Shown here: piece by piece, positions 1-9,988 of the stretch | Position numbering within the stretch: position 1 is the stretch's first letter | Layout of the letters: the number at the start of each line of letters is the position of its first letter | NCBI GenBank assembly: GCA_947244675.1 | Contig: CAMXLV010000001.1 | Span: 1-60,879, forward strand | DNA length: 60,879 bases | Source of the DNA: an uncultured Clostridium sp. | Lineage (GTDB): Bacteria; Bacillota_A; Clostridia; TANB77; CAG-508 | Reading direction: 5' to 3' | Notes under the pieces: model-generated | What the model was told of the DNA's origin: nothing | Seen by the model: the letters and a program-made list of their open reading frames with translations, nothing else | Databases searched by the model: none | Translations under genes and position numbers: made by a program

Positions 1-323
1 CAGCATTTGTATAAGCATATAACACCTTTTCCTTTGTGTCTGGATCTATTGCAAACAACCCAATTTCTCTAAAATAAAATGGTCTTTTAGCATCTGTATT
101 CTTAAAATAAAATGATAAACGTATTTGCTTATCATTTATAATATTTGAACTAAGAATATTACATTCTATCTCTTTAGTAGTTAACTCGGTTTTATCGACA
201 GCATTACCTATCAGTTCTCCACTTCCGAACTTCTACATTAATAAATTTTATTGTTTTTCCTTGAAGTGTTTTCGCTGACAATAAAGATCCTTTTGTTGTT
301 ACTATCATTTTTTCAAAGCTCAT
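1..323 (-). CDS. Phage tail fibre/collar-type protein, N-terminal part (3' end outside window, one CGG +1 site)
   Basis: About 107 residues are visible before the window edge. The start ATG at 323 sits behind an AAGGAGG-like site. The frame is intact for 32 codons, then reaches in-frame CGG at 227..225 (context GTT-C-GGA). Read as arginine it stops ten codons later; skipping the C gives Gly33 and an open frame to base 1. The restored part has the motif REIGLF, which I associate with N-terminal regions of Mu/PBSX-type tail fibre proteins that attach to the baseplate. It follows the xkdU-like gene, the usual place for tail fibres. The role is inferred from position and weak motif similarity; the frame restoration is directly visible. 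Confidence 0.7.
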
Positions 324-337
324 ATTTTTCCTCCTTT

Positions 338-937
338 TTAAATTTTTATGTAATCATCAATATTTATTTTTATTGCTACATAATTACTAGCATTCAATTG
401 AATTTTTTCTTCTATATCTGCAATTCCTGATGATATTTTTAAATTATCATGTTGCTGTGTTATTATTGCTGCTATATTCAATTTCATATTTGTAACAAGA
501 TCATAATTCAATTTCATATTTGCTGGTATTTCAAGTGCTAATTCCTTTTTTAATGTTTCCATTGCTTCAGAATAATTCAATGTAGTTTCTATATTTATTA
601 AATAATTTGATTCATCTATTTTTAAAGTATAAGCATCTTTTCCAATAACTGCATCTAACAAATTTACTAACCACTTTTTTGTATATGGTACTCTGTTATT
701 TATTTTTAGAAGTATATTAGTCCTTCTTGCTTCAACTGTTGATGCTATGTCTGTAATTTCATATATTTTTTCATATCTAGTTAGTCCATAAGAATTAGCT
801 GTTTTTACTATTACTTCTGTTAACATACTAGCAATTAAATTATTCATATATTCTAGTTCTTTATCTTCAGTAGCAAATATTTCTTTAAATTCTCTAACAT
901 CTTTTAAAAATGGTGGCATATATTCATTTAATTTCAT
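338..937 (-). CDS. XkdU-like baseplate/tail protein (YmfQ/DUF2313 family)
   Basis: 199 residues, overlapping the end of xkdT by four bases (ATGA). PBSX-like phages place a DUF2313 (YmfQ, gp48-like) protein directly after the baseplate J protein. The N-terminal part has the typical layout of an acidic helical start, a segment around residues 60-80 with arginines before a short repeat of aliphatic residues, and a beta-rich C-terminal half. It is expected to link baseplate to tail fibres. No in-frame CGG occurs. Family assignment rests on synteny plus general similarity, not on a strict motif. Confidence 0.72.
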   Translation of the reverse strand: MKLNEYMPPFLKDVREFKEIFATEDKELEYMNNLIASMLTEVIVKTANSYGLTRYEKIYEITDIASTVEARRTNILLKINNRVPYTKKWLVNLLDAVIGKDAYTLKIDESNYLINIETTLNYSEAMETLKKELALEIPANMKLNYDLVTNMKLNIAAIITQQHDNLKISSGIADIEEKIQLNASNYVAIKINIDDYIKI

Positions 938-2023
938 CCTATAACCACCTCTTTTAAAATAGGAATTTCAAATTCTTTAAGGCTTATGTTCTCTGTGCCT
1001 CCGTTTAATGTAACATTAGAAACATCTAGCACACCTTCAATATTTAAAATTAATGCTTCAATTCTTGCTTTTCTAACAATTAGTGAATTAGAATCTTCCC
1101 ATTCCTTTCTTAATTCTAGTAAATAACTATTTACTTCTTTTGCTATATTTTCTTTTAAATCTTCTATTGTTATTTCTCCATTAGTCGTTATTTGAGCATT
1201 TATTGCAATTTCTTTTTCATCTACTGTAACTACTGTTACTTTATGACCTATTGGTGCTAATCCTAATCCTTCTTCAGAAAGGTCTGGACATATTTCTGTT
1301 TGTACATTATTTACTAATAAATCAGATGCTTTGTTAAATTCACTATTTAATATTGTAAGTTTTACTGTTCCTGGTCCGATTCCAAATTGGTGTAACTTTA
1401 ACAGCTCCTACTCCATTAATTTCTTTAGTTTTGTTTTTATAATCAATTACATTTCCAGCAAATGCTTTTTCTGTTGTTTGTTCAAGTAGTCTTGCTCTTA
1501 ATGTTTCATCATCTTCTTCATCTTCTCCTGGAATTAATAATTCAGTTATTTCTGCTTTTGCTAAGTTCTGTATATAATTTATTGGTATTAAGTTTCCTGT
1601 TACTCCATTTCCAATAATACCTGCTGTTTCACATTCTACTTTATATATTCCTAATGATATCTTTTCTGTTGCCTTAAATATTAAATCATTAATGCTAAAT
1701 CTCTCCCCAATTGGTATATCCATTAAGTTATTTTCTTCATCATAAAATGTTGCTTCTTTTATTGCAAATGTTGCTTCTCTTCTTTCAACACCCGATTGAT
1801 TTGCTAGTCTGTCTAAATATTCATTTGGTGCAGTATCCAAAAATACTAAGTCAATATTATTCTTTAATGTAATATACATTTGTGCCAGTTCAGCAGCACA
1901 CGGAGCTATTGCATCATAAATAATAGAACCTTCTCGCTTATCTACCTTACTTGACACGTTGTCTAGCATTCTTTGTAATATAGTATCATAATTAAAATAT
2001 TCATCTAAGTTTTCAATTTCCAT
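934..2023 (-). CDS. xkdT: Baseplate J family protein, contains one CGG +1 frameshift
   Basis: Baseplate J/gp47-like wedge protein of contractile tails. The first 215 codons are open and end at in-frame CGG 1378..1376 (AAT-C-GGA). Unshifted reading stops about ten codons on; skipping the C gives Gly216 followed by PGTVK and then roughly 145 further residues, ending at TGA that overlaps the next ATG. Total 362 aa after removing one base (1090 nt minus 1 is a multiple of three). A second CGG near 998, straddling AAC GGA, causes no shift. The glycine lies in the PGT-type segment typical of baseplate J proteins. Neighbours xkdS and the xkdU-like gene support the assignment. Confidence 0.9.
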
Positions 2024-2024
2024 C

Positions 2025-2429
2025 TTAAATACTCACCACCTTTTCAATTTCAATATTTCCAACAGTTGTAATTACTTTAAATGTAACTATTACTTTATTT
2101 TTATTTACTTCAAATTTAAAATCACTTACTTGAACTACTCTTGAATCTTGGATCAGTGCCTCGTTTATTACCCTCTCTAATTCTGGAATAACATATGTTA
2201 TACTTTCCCCAATTAAATGTTCTATTTCTATTCCATAATTCCAACTGTATATAAGGTGATTAAAACGTTCTGTATTTAAAATGCAATATATTGTTTGTTT
2301 CATTGCCTCAATACCATCACAATAATTTGATATAATATTTTTTTCTACATCTAAATAATAAGTTCTACTAGTTTGTTCTGTAGCTGTTTCTAAATTAGTT
2401 AACAATATATTATCAGTATTAGGTGTCAT
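2025..2429 (-). CDS. xkdS: Baseplate protein of DUF2634 family
   Basis: 134 residues, one base from the xkdT start, so translationally coupled. DUF2634/XkdS proteins are small baseplate components resembling T4 gp25. The sequence has the expected central segment ending in WNYGIEI and a C-terminal beta strand region. The order xkdR-xkdS-xkdT matches the Bacillus PBSX tail module. No in-frame CGG. Confidence 0.83.
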   Translation of the reverse strand: MTPNTDNILLTNLETATEQTSRTYYLDVEKNIISNYCDGIEAMKQTIYCILNTERFNHLIYSWNYGIEIEHLIGESITYVIPELERVINEALIQDSRVVQVSDFKFEVNKNKVIVTFKVITTVGNIEIEKVVSI

Positions 2430-2447
2430 TTTTTTACCACCTTTCTT

Positions 2448-2867
2448 TTAAAATTTATCTAGTACAATATAGTTATTTGCTCCTTGCTGTTGTAGTAATA
2501 TCACATTATCATTTGTTTTTAGTCCATTGTGTATAGTTATTGTTTTTCTACCACTTACTGTATGATTATGTGATAATCCAATATTTTCATTTTGTACTTC
2601 TACTGATGCATCTCCTGTTACTATATGAGAATGGTTTGCATTTAAACTTTTTGTTTCTGTTGACCAATTCACAGTAACATCTACTGTATAGTCCTTAACA
2701 TTTTTGGTAAGAACTAAAAATTCTTTTGTTAATTTCATTTTTTGTTCTACTGCAATTTCAAGTGGATTAACACTTGTTACAGTTCCGAACAAAACAGAAG
2801 TAGGAGCATTTGCATCATTTGCCCCTACTGCCATTCTTTTTATTACTTCTCCTAATGAGCTTCCCAT
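2448..2867 (-). CDS. xkdR: Baseplate/tail protein of DUF2577 family
   Basis: 139 residues. Starts with a helix and then a short Asp/Asn/Ala-Pro segment followed by a beta domain, as in DUF2577 (XkdR) proteins of PBSX-like phages. The C-terminus contains LLQQQGANNY, resembling the typical ending of this family. A straddling CGG (TTC GGA, near 2786) is read normally as Phe-Gly, showing that frame matters. A strong GGAGG precedes the start. Confidence 0.78.
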   Translation of the reverse strand: MGSSLGEVIKRMAVGANDANAPTSVLFGTVTSVNPLEIAVEQKMKLTKEFLVLTKNVKDYTVDVTVNWSTETKSLNANHSHIVTGDASVEVQNENIGLSHNHTVSGRKTITIHNGLKTNDNVILLQQQGANNYIVLDKF

Positions 2868-2880
2868 CTACTTTTACCTC

Positions 2881-3844
2881 CTATGAAGATATAAAGTTTT
2901 GTCCTCTTAATGTTAGGTCCATAAAATGTTCCCCATTTTTAAAAGTATGTTTTGCCTTTTCTACTAACATAAAATTTTGTAATTTAACATCATCTAAAAC
3001 TAGATTCACTATTATGAGGGAACCACCTCGCACCCTTATATCTCCTAGTGCATTTTTTATTGTAAGTCCTTTAGTTTTTTGATTATATAGTTCTAATAAT
3101 GCTTTTGCTTTTACTGCTCCGATTTGTCTTTTCATCTATGGTATCAAAGTATTGCAAAACTCCCCACTTTTCAATATTACTAGAGTCTTTTGCCATATAT
3201 ACTTCCCTTTTTCCTGTGTCAGAATTGTCGTATGTTAGTTTGATTTGATTATATGTATCCGAATCAATTGAACTCTCATAGTCATAATTTTCTCCAGTTT
3301 CTTCATCAATAATTAAACCTACTTTCATTCTTTCTAAATTCTTTAAACACAATTTTCCAAAGTCATCATATAAGACATACATTTCTTTTTTATTTCTGAT
3401 TGTTTCATCTAATGCATTTAATATAATATCAAATAACGATTGGTTACTTTCTGCTTTTTTTGCTATTACATATTCTGTATTTTCCAAGACTCCAACATTT
3501 AATTGATAATCATTTGCAATGGATTTTACTACTTCATCAGCTCTTTTATTTGTATACACTCTAGTATCTTTATTTTTTAAATATCTTAGTTGGTCGTATG
3601 CGGTTGTCGTTACTATTTTTGTTTTATCCATTTTTTTCTTAAAAACAAAACCATAAAACAAATTTGTATTATCTACTTTAAAAGCAACTGGATTTCCTTC
3701 TTCAAATTTTAAAATATCATCTTTTATTACTTTGAATTCTAATTTGCCAGCTGCTCCTTTTCTTTCTGTAGTCCAAGTAATTTCATCTTGAACTACAGGT
3801 TCATATACAGTAGTTTCATTTTGTATTAATAATTGTTGGCCCAT
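2881..3844 (-). CDS. xkdQ: XkdQ-like tail hub protein, contains one CGG +1 frameshift
   Basis: Tail hub (gp27-like) protein of the XkdQ/YqbQ family, next to the LysM protein as in PBSX. The upstream frame covers residues 1-241 and meets in-frame CGG at 3121..3119 (AAT-C-GGA). Unshifted reading stops twelve codons later. Skipping the C gives Gly242 and continues as GAVKAKALLE to a normal stop, 320 aa in all (964 nt minus 1 is divisible by three). The second fragment has its own ATG nearby but only a poor start context, so recoding is the better reading. The N-terminal half is beta-rich with the W(T)TxRKG-like segment usual in this family. Confidence 0.87.
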
Positions 3845-3858
3845 CTTTTCCTCCTATC

Positions 3859-4539
3859 CTATGCTGGTATCCATAAGACTTGATTTGGATAAATAAGATT
3901 AGGATTCTTTATTTTATCTCTATTCGCATTATAAATTGTTGTATATTTACTTCCATTACCATAAAACTTCTTTGCTATATTCCACAAGCAGTCGCCCCTT
4001 TTTACTGTATAATTTTGTCCACTTGGTTGTGGTGCTGCAGCTGCGGTATTATTTGTTGTTACAGTTCTCGTTACCACTGGTGGTTTATATTGTTTTATTG
4101 TTATTTGCATTGTTTTTGTAGAATATTCTCTATATTGTTTCAGTTTTATTTTTACCTTGTTATCAAATCCCTCATCAGTTGTGTCTGTTATGGTGTAATC
4201 TTCTAATGATACTTTTATATTTGTACTATATATGTCTTTTCCATTAGGAAATTTTCTAACAACTATAAATTGAAATGCTGACTTGTTTATCTTTAATTGT
4301 TCTAATATTTTCAAATAATACTTTGCATTTTGAAAACTATCTTTATACATTGCAAATGGATATTTTGAATTTGGAAGTAATATTTCAAATTCTATACTTG
4401 TTAATCCTGGACTTTTTAAAATATTAATTTGCGAATTATTAATCAAATCATATGTTTTGTTCTTATTGTCTATTTTCATATCAAGTTTTTTAGGAGGAAC
4501 AGGAAGAAGCACATTTCCTAAATAAAAATAATAAGCCAT
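3859..4539 (-). CDS. xkdP: LysM-domain tail protein
   Basis: 226 residues. The C-terminal about 50 residues form a LysM motif, beginning YTVKRGD, with CLWNIAKKFYG and ending NPNLIYPNQVLWIP, expected to bind peptidoglycan or to sit in the tail hub. The N-terminal 160 residues are the beta-rich XkdP part, joined by an Ala/Pro/Gln linker. Located between tape measure and xkdQ as in PBSX. Confidence 0.9.
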   Translation of the reverse strand: MAYYFYLGNVLLPVPPKKLDMKIDNKNKTYDLINNSQINILKSPGLTSIEFEILLPNSKYPFAMYKDSFQNAKYYLKILEQLKINKSAFQFIVVRKFPNGKDIYSTNIKVSLEDYTITDTTDEGFDNKVKIKLKQYREYSTKTMQITIKQYKPPVVTRTVTTNNTAAAAPQPSGQNYTVKRGDCLWNIAKKFYGNGSKYTTIYNANRDKIKNPNLIYPNQVLWIPA

Positions 4540-4551
4540 TTTTTACTCCTC

Positions 4552-6882
4552 CTATTCATGTACTCCATCAGAAACATATTCTAGTTCCTCTTCTAATTTT
4601 TCAGCCATTTTGTTTGTTACTTTATCCACAATTCCATCTATGTCATCTTCTCCGTTGATATTATTTTCATTAACTATGCTTATTGAAAGTGGAACAGTTG
4701 TAAATCTATTTACAGTATCTCTTTCTGCTATATCAATTAAATATTTCAAATCTTCTTCAGATATTTCTGCAGTATTATCAGCTATATCTTTTGTATTACC
4801 AGCTATATCTCCAATAGTTCCATTATCGAATTTTGATGGATCTAATGAAAAACCACTTATTGCATCTTGTATTGCAGCTCCTGCTCCTTTTGCCCAGTCA
4901 TTTCTATGGTCAACTCTATCTTGTCTTGTAGCATTCATATCTATTGCTTTATTTTGAATATTTGTAGCAGATGCACTTAATTCAGTTCCCATTTTTCCTT
5001 TTAACTCGTTTATTTGATCCATAGTACCATCCATCTTGCTTGCCATTTCTTGCAGTTTTGCATTTCTGTCTATAATGTTATTAGCCATTTTTCCCGCAAA
5101 ATCATCTGCAAATGTGGCAGCTTCTACAGTATCTATTTCGACTCCTGGTATTTTATTTAACACTTTTATTATTCCATTTACTATAGATACAATGCCATTA
5201 TATAATCCTTGAAATATTGATAGTACACCTAGGCATACTGCTTCAACACCTGTTTGAAATCCATACCATGCTGTCATTAATCCTAATACAACAGTTTGGA
5301 TACCAAGCCACAAATATAAAGCTGCTAATTGTAATCCATACCAAACTGCTTGTATTCCAAGTCCAGCTACCATTATTCCTAACCTTAATGCATCCCAAAG
5401 ATACAAAATTCCATAAGCAACTTTATCATTTGTAAACCACAAATATGTCAAAATTGCTATTAATGCTATTATTAAAATAACAATCCAAGTAATCGGACAT
5501 GCAAGTAGCGAAGCATTTAATCCCCATTGTGCTGCTGTTGCTGCCATTGTTTGACCTGCATGCAACATTTCTGCCGCACCAGCGATTCCATGAGCAATAG
5601 CCATAACAGACAATATTCCACTTGTTATTCCAGAAATAATATTAAATGCTACATAAGCAGCAACTACTCCTAAAATAATTGGTGCCAATGGTTCTAATAT
5701 TCCTACTAGCCAAGAAATACCTTCAATTAATCCTAATATTGCTTGTGCTGCTAAACTAGCACCATCTATAAACATATTGAACATTTCTTGAACTTTCTGA
5801 TTATTTGCTAATTCATTTATTTTAGTTAACACTGGTTGTAATGCTTTAACAGCAACATTTTTCATCTTAGTCCATATTTGATTCCAAGTCATTGGCATTT
5901 TATTAAATTTGGCATTTGTTGCATCTGCTGCCTGTAACATAGCATTCTTTACTATTTGGCTACTTATTTTTCCCTCTGCTGCCATATCACGTATTTTGCC
6001 AATTGGCTGATTCAAATAATCAGCAATATTTTGAACAATTTGTGGTGCATTGGAAAATACTGCATTTAAGTCTTGTCCTCTCAAAACTCCTGTAGATAGT
6101 GCCTGCGTTAAGTTGTACATAGTGGATTCTATTCCTGTTGCAGAAGTTCCCGAAATAACAAACGTTTTATTTAATTGTTCTGCAAAAGCAATTAGTTCAT
6201 CATTACTTTTAAATGATTTACCAGCTTGCAACCCTAACTTAGTAACAATATCTGTAGTTGTTTGATAAGAAGCTCTTGCTCTCATAGCTGATGCAAAAAT
6301 CTTGTTATCCAGTTCTGCCACACTCCCATTATCATCTACTATCAAATTCATTCTCGCTTTATTATTTGTAATTTCATCTGATAAATTGAATAAATTTTTT
6401 ACAAGACTTATTCCACCAACAGTCATTGCAACATTTTTTATTGTGCTTAAAAGTTTATTACTATTTGTGTTAGCAGTATTTATACTATTATTAAATTCTT
6501 CCTGATTGTTTTGTCCGTTTTTTATACTTTTAGATACATTATCATAATCATTTTTCAAATTCTGTACTAGATTTCTTTGTTCTTGCACACTAGCAATTAT
6601 TTCTTGTGCTTCAGTAGTTTGTGTTCCTTGTGCAGCTACTATTTTTCTTGCTTCTGATTCAACCTGTTTTAGCACTTGTAATTCTGATTGATATGCTAAT
6701 TCTGTTTGTAAAGCTGATTGAGTAAGTTTTTCTGCATTATTTATTGATTTTGTTGGTGCAACTGACATTTCATTATTTAGATTTTTAAAACCTGTAACTG
6801 TTTTTGTTATACCAGAATGTATTTTTGTAAATACAGAGGAAGCCATATCTTGAACGGCTATTGCGGTTCTTATCGTACCCAT
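4552..6882 (-). CDS. Phage tail tape measure protein
   Basis: 776 residues, by far the longest gene in the tail block, and placed directly after the tail chaperone gene, both diagnostic of a tape measure protein that sets tail length. The N-terminal third contains a tape-measure domain with repeated helices, followed near residues 370-580 by several long hydrophobic segments rich in Ala, Ile, Leu and Trp. Those segments are typical of tape measures that insert into the host membrane during ejection. No in-frame CGG is present in 2.3 kb although several CGG triplets straddle codons. Confidence 0.9.
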   Translation of the reverse strand: MGTIRTAIAVQDMASSVFTKIHSGITKTVTGFKNLNNEMSVAPTKSINNAEKLTQSALQTELAYQSELQVLKQVESEARKIVAAQGTQTTEAQEIIASVQEQRNLVQNLKNDYDNVSKSIKNGQNNQEEFNNSINTANTNSNKLLSTIKNVAMTVGGISLVKNLFNLSDEITNNKARMNLIVDDNGSVAELDNKIFASAMRARASYQTTTDIVTKLGLQAGKSFKSNDELIAFAEQLNKTFVISGTSATGIESTMYNLTQALSTGVLRGQDLNAVFSNAPQIVQNIADYLNQPIGKIRDMAAEGKISSQIVKNAMLQAADATNAKFNKMPMTWNQIWTKMKNVAVKALQPVLTKINELANNQKVQEMFNMFIDGASLAAQAILGLIEGISWLVGILEPLAPIILGVVAAYVAFNIISGITSGILSVMAIAHGIAGAAEMLHAGQTMAATAAQWGLNASLLACPITWIVILIIALIAILTYLWFTNDKVAYGILYLWDALRLGIMVAGLGIQAVWYGLQLAALYLWLGIQTVVLGLMTAWYGFQTGVEAVCLGVLSIFQGLYNGIVSIVNGIIKVLNKIPGVEIDTVEAATFADDFAGKMANNIIDRNAKLQEMASKMDGTMDQINELKGKMGTELSASATNIQNKAIDMNATRQDRVDHRNDWAKGAGAAIQDAISGFSLDPSKFDNGTIGDIAGNTKDIADNTAEISEEDLKYLIDIAERDTVNRFTTVPLSISIVNENNINGEDDIDGIVDKVTNKMAEKLEEELEYVSDGVHE

Positions 6883-6914
6883 AATTTCCTCCTTTTAGAA
6901 AAAATAAGATATTA

Positions 6915-7492
6915 TTATTTTTTCATTTTAGCTGCCTCTTTCTTCTCATCTTCTACTTTTATTTGTATTGATGCTATAACAAAGGCCTTTTCTTTACGAT
7001 CTAGACTTAAAAATTCATGTGGAAATTTATGAAGTTTTTGAAGGCAAAAGTGAGCATATACTGCATCACTATCGCCTTCTCTAATTAGTTTTTTGCTTCT
7101 TCAATATCCTCATCTAAACTATATCCATTTATTTCTTGAATTTTAGCCATTAGGTCATCGTATTCTCCTGGATTTAACAAATGTTTTTTCAATAATTTTA
7201 TAGCATCCATTTCTCCATAATGGTTTTGTAACTCAACATTGTGTAAATCTGGATACACTATACAGTTATCCGCTAATAGCTCCAAATATTTCACAGTATC
7301 AAATTCTTGTTTCATTCTTTTTCCTACTTGGATTTGTTTATAACATTGTTTTCTTATTGCATCATTTTCATCTGCAGTAATAGTTTTTATTTTCCATTTT
7401 TCAGCATTTCCTTCTTTATCTTTAAATCTTTTTGAAGCAACGTATTCTTCCTCTCTTGTTTCATCTTTAATCATAAAACTTTCTAAACTCAT
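6915..7492 (-). CDS. Tail assembly chaperone with programmed -1 frameshift (gpG/gpGT type, XkdN-like)
   Basis: The zero-frame product is 135 aa and stops at 7085..7087. Just before the stop is the slippery heptamer A AAA AAC (7094..7088). A -1 shift there opens a second frame reading LIREGDSDAVYAHF and so on for about 58 more residues to a TAA at 6915. That second segment has no start codon of its own. Tail chaperones located before the tape measure gene usually make a short and a frameshifted long form in a fixed ratio. The zero frame resembles XkdN. This is the conventional recoding mechanism and is distinct from the CGG sites. Confidence 0.85.
7088..7094 (-). promoter_or_regulatory. Slippery heptamer A_AAA_AAC for -1 ribosomal frameshift
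   Basis: In the sense (minus) strand the codons GCA AAA AAC are followed immediately by TAA. Shifting back one base at AAC gives CTA ATT AGA GAA and enters the downstream chaperone extension. The X XXY YYZ pattern is the canonical -1 frameshift signal. Confidence 0.85.
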
Positions 7493-7531
7493 ATCTTATT
7501 CTTCCTTTCCAAATAATTTTATAGTTTCTTA

Positions 7532-8005
7532 TTATTGCATACCTGCTAATTGCTTAAATTTTTCTGGGTTTGAAAAATCTTCAAATGTGAAGTTTATTTC
7601 TTGCTCCAAGAAATCTCCATCGACATCAAATGCTGCTAAAACTCCACCATCGACATTACATCCCATAAATACCATTGTGCAAATTCCTGCTGCTGATGTA
7701 GGATCATTATTTGTTACTTGAATATCAAAGTAGACATCTTCTCCAGTATTTTTATATCTTTCCATAAGTTCATCAAATATTGATGTATTCTTATAGATTG
7801 TTATTTTACCTGTTCCTTTCCATCCATTTGATTTGTTTCCGGCTCCTGTTCTACCTAAAATATTGATTTCTTTTTTAGTTTTGTCAAATTTTGCTTCAAA
7901 GTCTTTTCCTTGCATTAGTAAAAATCTTCTATTCTCGATTGTTACATAACATTCAGCTAATTTTGCACTTATGGCATCTTTTGCATTCATTGTTATATTG
8001 GCCAT
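7532..8005 (-). CDS. xkdM: Tail tube protein (XkdM family)
   Basis: 157 residues from the ATG at 8005; an in-frame ATG two codons upstream is possible, but the AGGAGG site is better spaced for 8005. The sequence contains the family pattern of an early MNAKDAI segment, then a central GRTGAGNKSNGWKGTG-like region and the C-terminal INFTFEDF. It polymerises into the inner tube inside the sheath encoded upstream. A palindromic CCGG spanning GCC GGA is read normally. Confidence 0.88.
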   Translation of the reverse strand: MANITMNAKDAISAKLAECYVTIENRRFLLMQGKDFEAKFDKTKKEINILGRTGAGNKSNGWKGTGKITIYKNTSIFDELMERYKNTGEDVYFDIQVTNNDPTSAAGICTMVFMGCNVDGGVLAAFDVDGDFLEQEINFTFEDFSNPEKFKQLAGMQ

Positions 8006-8054
8006 GTTCATTTCCTCCTTATAAAAAAATTAAGAGAACATTATTTGTTCTCTC

Positions 8055-9347
8055 TTACTCTACTACTACAGTCATATACAATTTTTCCATAGCATTTATT
8101 ACTTGTACTGCTGTATCAATAGCTACTGATTTTTTGTCATTTCCTGCACCTACACTTATATCTTGGTCCTCGAAGTTTTCTATTGCTTGTAATGTTTGAT
8201 AGTTTTTAAATAGTGTAACTATATCACTCCAAAGTGAAGTTCTTCCTGCATCATTGTTTGGTATTTTTCCTAAATATTTTGAATTAAATATACTAGCTAC
8301 ATCAGTAGCAATTTGATCTAATACCCTTATAGTTTGATTAGATTTAAAATCTTCGCCTTTCTCGTTACTTGTAGTTACTAAACTATTAATATCTACTAAA
8401 ACTCTTATTTCATCTCCAACTTGGTGAAGTACAAACTCTCCTTTATCTATTGAATTTTCAAGTTGTGTTTGGGTATAATCTGCATTTACTGTATATTCTC
8501 CATCATAAGTTTTATTTGTATTTGATTTATTTATTTCACAACCTGCAATTACACCAGTTACCCAATAAATAAGTCCTGTTTCATCTTCTACTGTTGTATT
8601 TTTCACATTTACAACACCTTCGTAATCTGCAGCACATTTAAATAATACAACTTGGAATTTAATTCCTTGTGCATCTCTTAATCTCTTTGCATATTCAACA
8701 TATAACTTTGATGTTGCTTCATCTTTTGACACACAACCTACTGCATTTATTGAGTATGATTCTAGTTTATCTAAAAACTTTTGGTGTGCTTCTCCGTTTA
8801 TTTCTCCATTTGTTCCTCCTGCTAATACTTTTCCAGCTGTAACTTCTAATGTTTCTATATTAAATGTTACATATTCATTTTCCTTTAGCTCACTAGCTTC
8901 TTTGATTGTTTGTACATCTACTTCTTTTGTTCCTAAATATGTATACACATCATATTTTGTTTCATCATCTAAATTTTTTGAAATAACTATTTTTAAGTCA
9001 TTTCCTCTTGTACCACTGCATTTTGCAGTTGCTAAATCGTTTGTGGCCTTGTTACCAGAGTTTAATCTATAGAAATATGCTTTTGTTATATTTTTGAATA
9101 AATCTCTTAATCCTTTTAATTTTTCATTAGCATATTCATATCCAAATATTTGCAAAGAATTTTTTGCAAAACTTTCAGCTGTAACCTCTATGATTTCTCC
9201 ATCTTTTCCCCAGTCCATTTCAATTGCCATTGCAGCAACTCCTCTTTCTCCAATTAGAGATGTTGCTTTTTGTGCAGACACAAAATTGATATAGGTTCCT
9301 GGTAATTTTTTGTTTTGTCCTATAAAAGTTCCTCCACCTAATGCCAT
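8055..9347 (-). CDS. xkdK: Contractile tail sheath protein
   Basis: 430 residues. Begins with MALGGGTF and LPGTYINF, the usual N-terminus of XkdK-type sheath proteins, with the conserved RGVAAM segment shortly after. The C-terminal domain contains a VDINSL strand and a long helix near VRVLDQIATDVASIF, the region that interlocks subunits in other sheaths. Its presence shows that this is a contractile-tail phage. Followed by the tube gene. Confidence 0.92.
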   Translation of the reverse strand: MALGGGTFIGQNKKLPGTYINFVSAQKATSLIGERGVAAMAIEMDWGKDGEIIEVTAESFAKNSLQIFGYEYANEKLKGLRDLFKNITKAYFYRLNSGNKATNDLATAKCSGTRGNDLKIVISKNLDDETKYDVYTYLGTKEVDVQTIKEASELKENEYVTFNIETLEVTAGKVLAGGTNGEINGEAHQKFLDKLESYSINAVGCVSKDEATSKLYVEYAKRLRDAQGIKFQVVLFKCAADYEGVVNVKNTTVEDETGLIYWVTGVIAGCEINKSNTNKTYDGEYTVNADYTQTQLENSIDKGEFVLHQVGDEIRVLVDINSLVTTSNEKGEDFKSNQTIRVLDQIATDVASIFNSKYLGKIPNNDAGRTSLWSDIVTLFKNYQTLQAIENFEDQDISVGAGNDKKSVAIDTAVQVINAMEKLYMTVVVE

Positions 9348-9348
9348 A

Positions 9349-9540
9349 CTATTTCACCATTCCTTCCTTATAATTTTTTATAATTTCGCTGACTTCATTT
9401 TTTGTATAGAGTTTATTTTCCTGTAATAATGCATTTAATAAGTCCTTACTTTCTTTAAATGTCTTTGAATTAACAATTTGTTTTTTTGTATATTTATCTT
9501 CAGTAATTTTATTTTTATTATCTTTTTTAATTGTTTTCAC
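9349..9540 (-). CDS. Small lysine-rich tail-module protein
   Basis: 63 residues from a GTG at 9540, chosen because GGAGG lies eight bases upstream; a second GTG at 9558 would overlap that site. Ends one base before the sheath start. Basic, helix-prone, with a KNEVSEIIKNY segment. Small proteins of this kind often precede the sheath gene in PBSX-like phages. Function unknown. Confidence 0.65.
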   Translation of the reverse strand: MKTIKKDNKNKITEDKYTKKQIVNSKTFKESKDLLNALLQENKLYTKNEVSEIIKNYKEGMVK

Positions 9541-9988
9541 TGTTCTTTCCTCCTTCACTTAATTGATATCCATCCATTTCTATTGTTTTATCTTTGCCCT
9601 TTTTTATAAATAAGTTATAGTCTATAAAGAAATGTAAAACATCATCTTCAATTTTTGGATGTAATTTCATTGCTCTTATTAGACTTCCATCTGATAATTT
9701 GATGTATTCTAAATCATATAAATTTTCTATCATAGAATGTAATATTTCTGTATTGCCATCCAATGTATATCCAATAACCACTATATTTAGCAAATCTCTG
9801 TAATAATCATCTTGTAGTCCTGTTTCTCTTTTCCTTTCGTCAATTAATGTCTTAATAAAAAAACAAGGTCTTTCTTCGCCTTGTTCCATCCTATCAGTAT
9901 AGATTGGATAATTTTCTTTACCTTTGTATATTTCCTTTATTTTAGCTGCAATACCAAGTACAACTTCATCAATTACTTCTTTAACCAT
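9527..9988 (-). CDS. Tail terminator-like protein (DUF6838/XkdJ-position)
   Basis: 153 residues from ATG 9988, preceded by GAGGAG; the upstream alternative at 10006 overlaps the preceding gene. Contains PCFFIKTL, an RDLLNIVVIGY strand and the C-terminal FFIDYNLFI, a pattern I associate with phage proteins of the tail completion/terminator group. Position between the gp10-like protein and the sheath fits. Confidence 0.68.
   Translation of the reverse strand: MVKEVIDEVVLGIAAKIKEIYKGKENYPIYTDRMEQGEERPCFFIKTLIDERKRETGLQDDYYRDLLNIVVIGYTLDGNTEILHSMIENLYDLEYIKLSDGSLIRAMKLHPKIEDDVLHFFIDYNLFIKKGKDKTIEMDGYQLSEGGKNSENN

Noticed and set aside
3083..3135. Internal ATG start of a separate downstream gene in xkdQ (and similar ATGs after other CGG sites)
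   Set aside because: The ATGs lack a Shine-Dalgarno site and the two halves are parts of one known family joined exactly at CGG.
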